A stretch of DNA of 6,211 nt from Actinobacteria bacterium RBG_16_64_13 (GTDB lineage Bacteria; Actinomycetota; Thermoleophilia; RBG-16-64-13): positions 1,315 through 7,525 of the forward strand of contig MELN01000031.1 in assembly GCA_001768675.1 (NCBI GenBank), in the 5' to 3' direction. Shown here piece by piece: positions 6,070 through 6,211 of this stretch. The notes beneath the pieces were generated by a model. It was not told where the DNA came from. It made no database searches and saw nothing but the letters and a program-made list of their open reading frames with translations. Numbering within the stretch: the stretch's first letter is position 1; each line of letters begins with the position of its first letter. The position numbers and the translations under genes are program-made.

Positions 6070-6127
6070 CAACCGGTTGCAGCGGACGGTCCGCTGCGCG
6101 GCCCGCGCGTGAACGCGAGCGTTAGGC
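6064..6127 (+). other. attC3 integron recombination site
   Basis: The 5' core ACATAAC (6064-6070) and 3' core GTTAGGC (6121-6127, a full match to GTTRRRY) flank a 50-bp middle. The left part is nearly identical to attC1: 6067-6106 matches 1028-1067 with one change (A1040 to G6079). The extrahelical positions G6079 and A6086 keep the same offsets from the core as in attC1 and attC2. The right arm differs from attC1 at 6107-6109 (CGC to GCG) and 6115-6116 (CG to GC), leaving five mismatched pairs in the expected stem, so folding is weaker or follows another register. Cleavage is expected between G6121 and T6122. Confidence 0.82.
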
Positions 6128-6211
6128 ACACCGAGGGCGAGATGCCTTCTCGGCTTGAAGGTGCTTCGTAACATGGAACCCAAAAGACCTCGCAATCTGC
6201 CGAATGTCCCT
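6122..6211 (+). mobile_element. Integron gene cassette 4 (5' end only)
   Basis: This is the start of a further cassette after the attC3 cleavage point, beginning TTAGGC. If intact, its own terminal attC, outside the window, should begin with the core GCCTAAC. About 50 bp precede the first plausible start codon, a normal cassette leader length. The content is otherwise unknown. Confidence 0.65.
6173..6211 (+). CDS. Possible gene start, unrecognised (cut by window end)
   Basis: An ATG at 6173 opens 13 codons (MEPKRPRNLPNVP) to the window edge without a stop. GAAGG at 6157-6161 lies 11 nt upstream, a usable but distant ribosome site. A GTG at 6161 in the same frame is an alternative. The position, about 50 bp into a cassette and in the cassette orientation, fits a cassette gene, but the peptide is too short to identify. 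Confidence 0.35.
   Translation, partial: MEPKRPRNLPNVP

Larger units (their letters stand above)
5373..6121 (+). mobile_element. Integron gene cassette 3 (complete, 749 bp, MntA/HepT toxin-antitoxin)
   Basis: The cassette begins with TTATGT from attC2 and ends at the G of attC3, whose 5' core ACATAAC (6064-6070) is the exact reverse complement of GTTATGT. Its size is typical for a cassette. It carries an antitoxin-toxin pair in the cassette orientation behind a candidate promoter of its own. Toxin-antitoxin cassettes with their own promoters are common in large chromosomal integrons, where they are thought to stabilise the array. Confidence 0.87.

Noticed and set aside
1..6211. CRISPR array, tRNA, rRNA, insertion sequence or integron integrase
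   Set aside because: I found no regularly spaced repeats, no tRNA-like or rRNA sequence, no transposase and no tyrosine-recombinase gene on either strand. The only dispersed repeats are the attC sites.

Overview
The window is a stretch of an integron gene-cassette array in a G+C-rich bacterium. Cassette arrays are best known from Proteobacteria and related environmental lineages, but nothing here fixes the taxon. Three attC recombination sites are visible (1025-1088, 5319-5378, 6064-6127). Every gene reads on the + strand in the cassette orientation. No integrase gene (intI) or attI site is in view, so this could be the interior of a large chromosomal integron or an integrase-less cassette cluster.

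Layout. (1) The 3' part of a cassette (1-1082) carries the C-terminal 299 residues of a DUF262-type protein fused to an HNH nuclease domain, probably a nucleic-acid-degrading defence enzyme. (2) An unusually large complete cassette (1083-5372, 4290 bp) holds a headless, frameshifted coding relic, then two tightly coupled genes: a PD-(D/E)XK-type nuclease candidate (265 aa, TTG start) and a 1074-aa superfamily 2 DEAH helicase. The pair resembles the HamA/HamB organisation of the Hachiman anti-phage system, though the nuclease is too divergent for a firm assignment. (3) A complete 749-bp cassette (5373-6121) holds an MntA/HepT (MNT nucleotidyltransferase/HEPN ribonuclease) toxin-antitoxin pair, with a candidate extended -10 promoter of its own. 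(4) The first 90 bases of a further cassette follow (6122-6211), with a possible gene start.

The boundaries are supported by an internal cross-check. Each complete cassette must begin with the partner of its own terminal attC core, because those two halves joined when the cassette was circular. Cassette 2 begins with TTCGGC and ends with the core GCCGAAC. Cassette 3 begins with TTATGT and ends with ACATAAC. Both are exact reverse complements (with the terminal G), although neighbouring sites differ.

Functionally, all recognisable genes fit anti-phage defence or abortive-infection/toxin-antitoxin roles, so this looks like a defence-rich part of a cassette array. In each pair the two reading frames overlap by 4 nt (ATGA and GTGA), which implies translational coupling.
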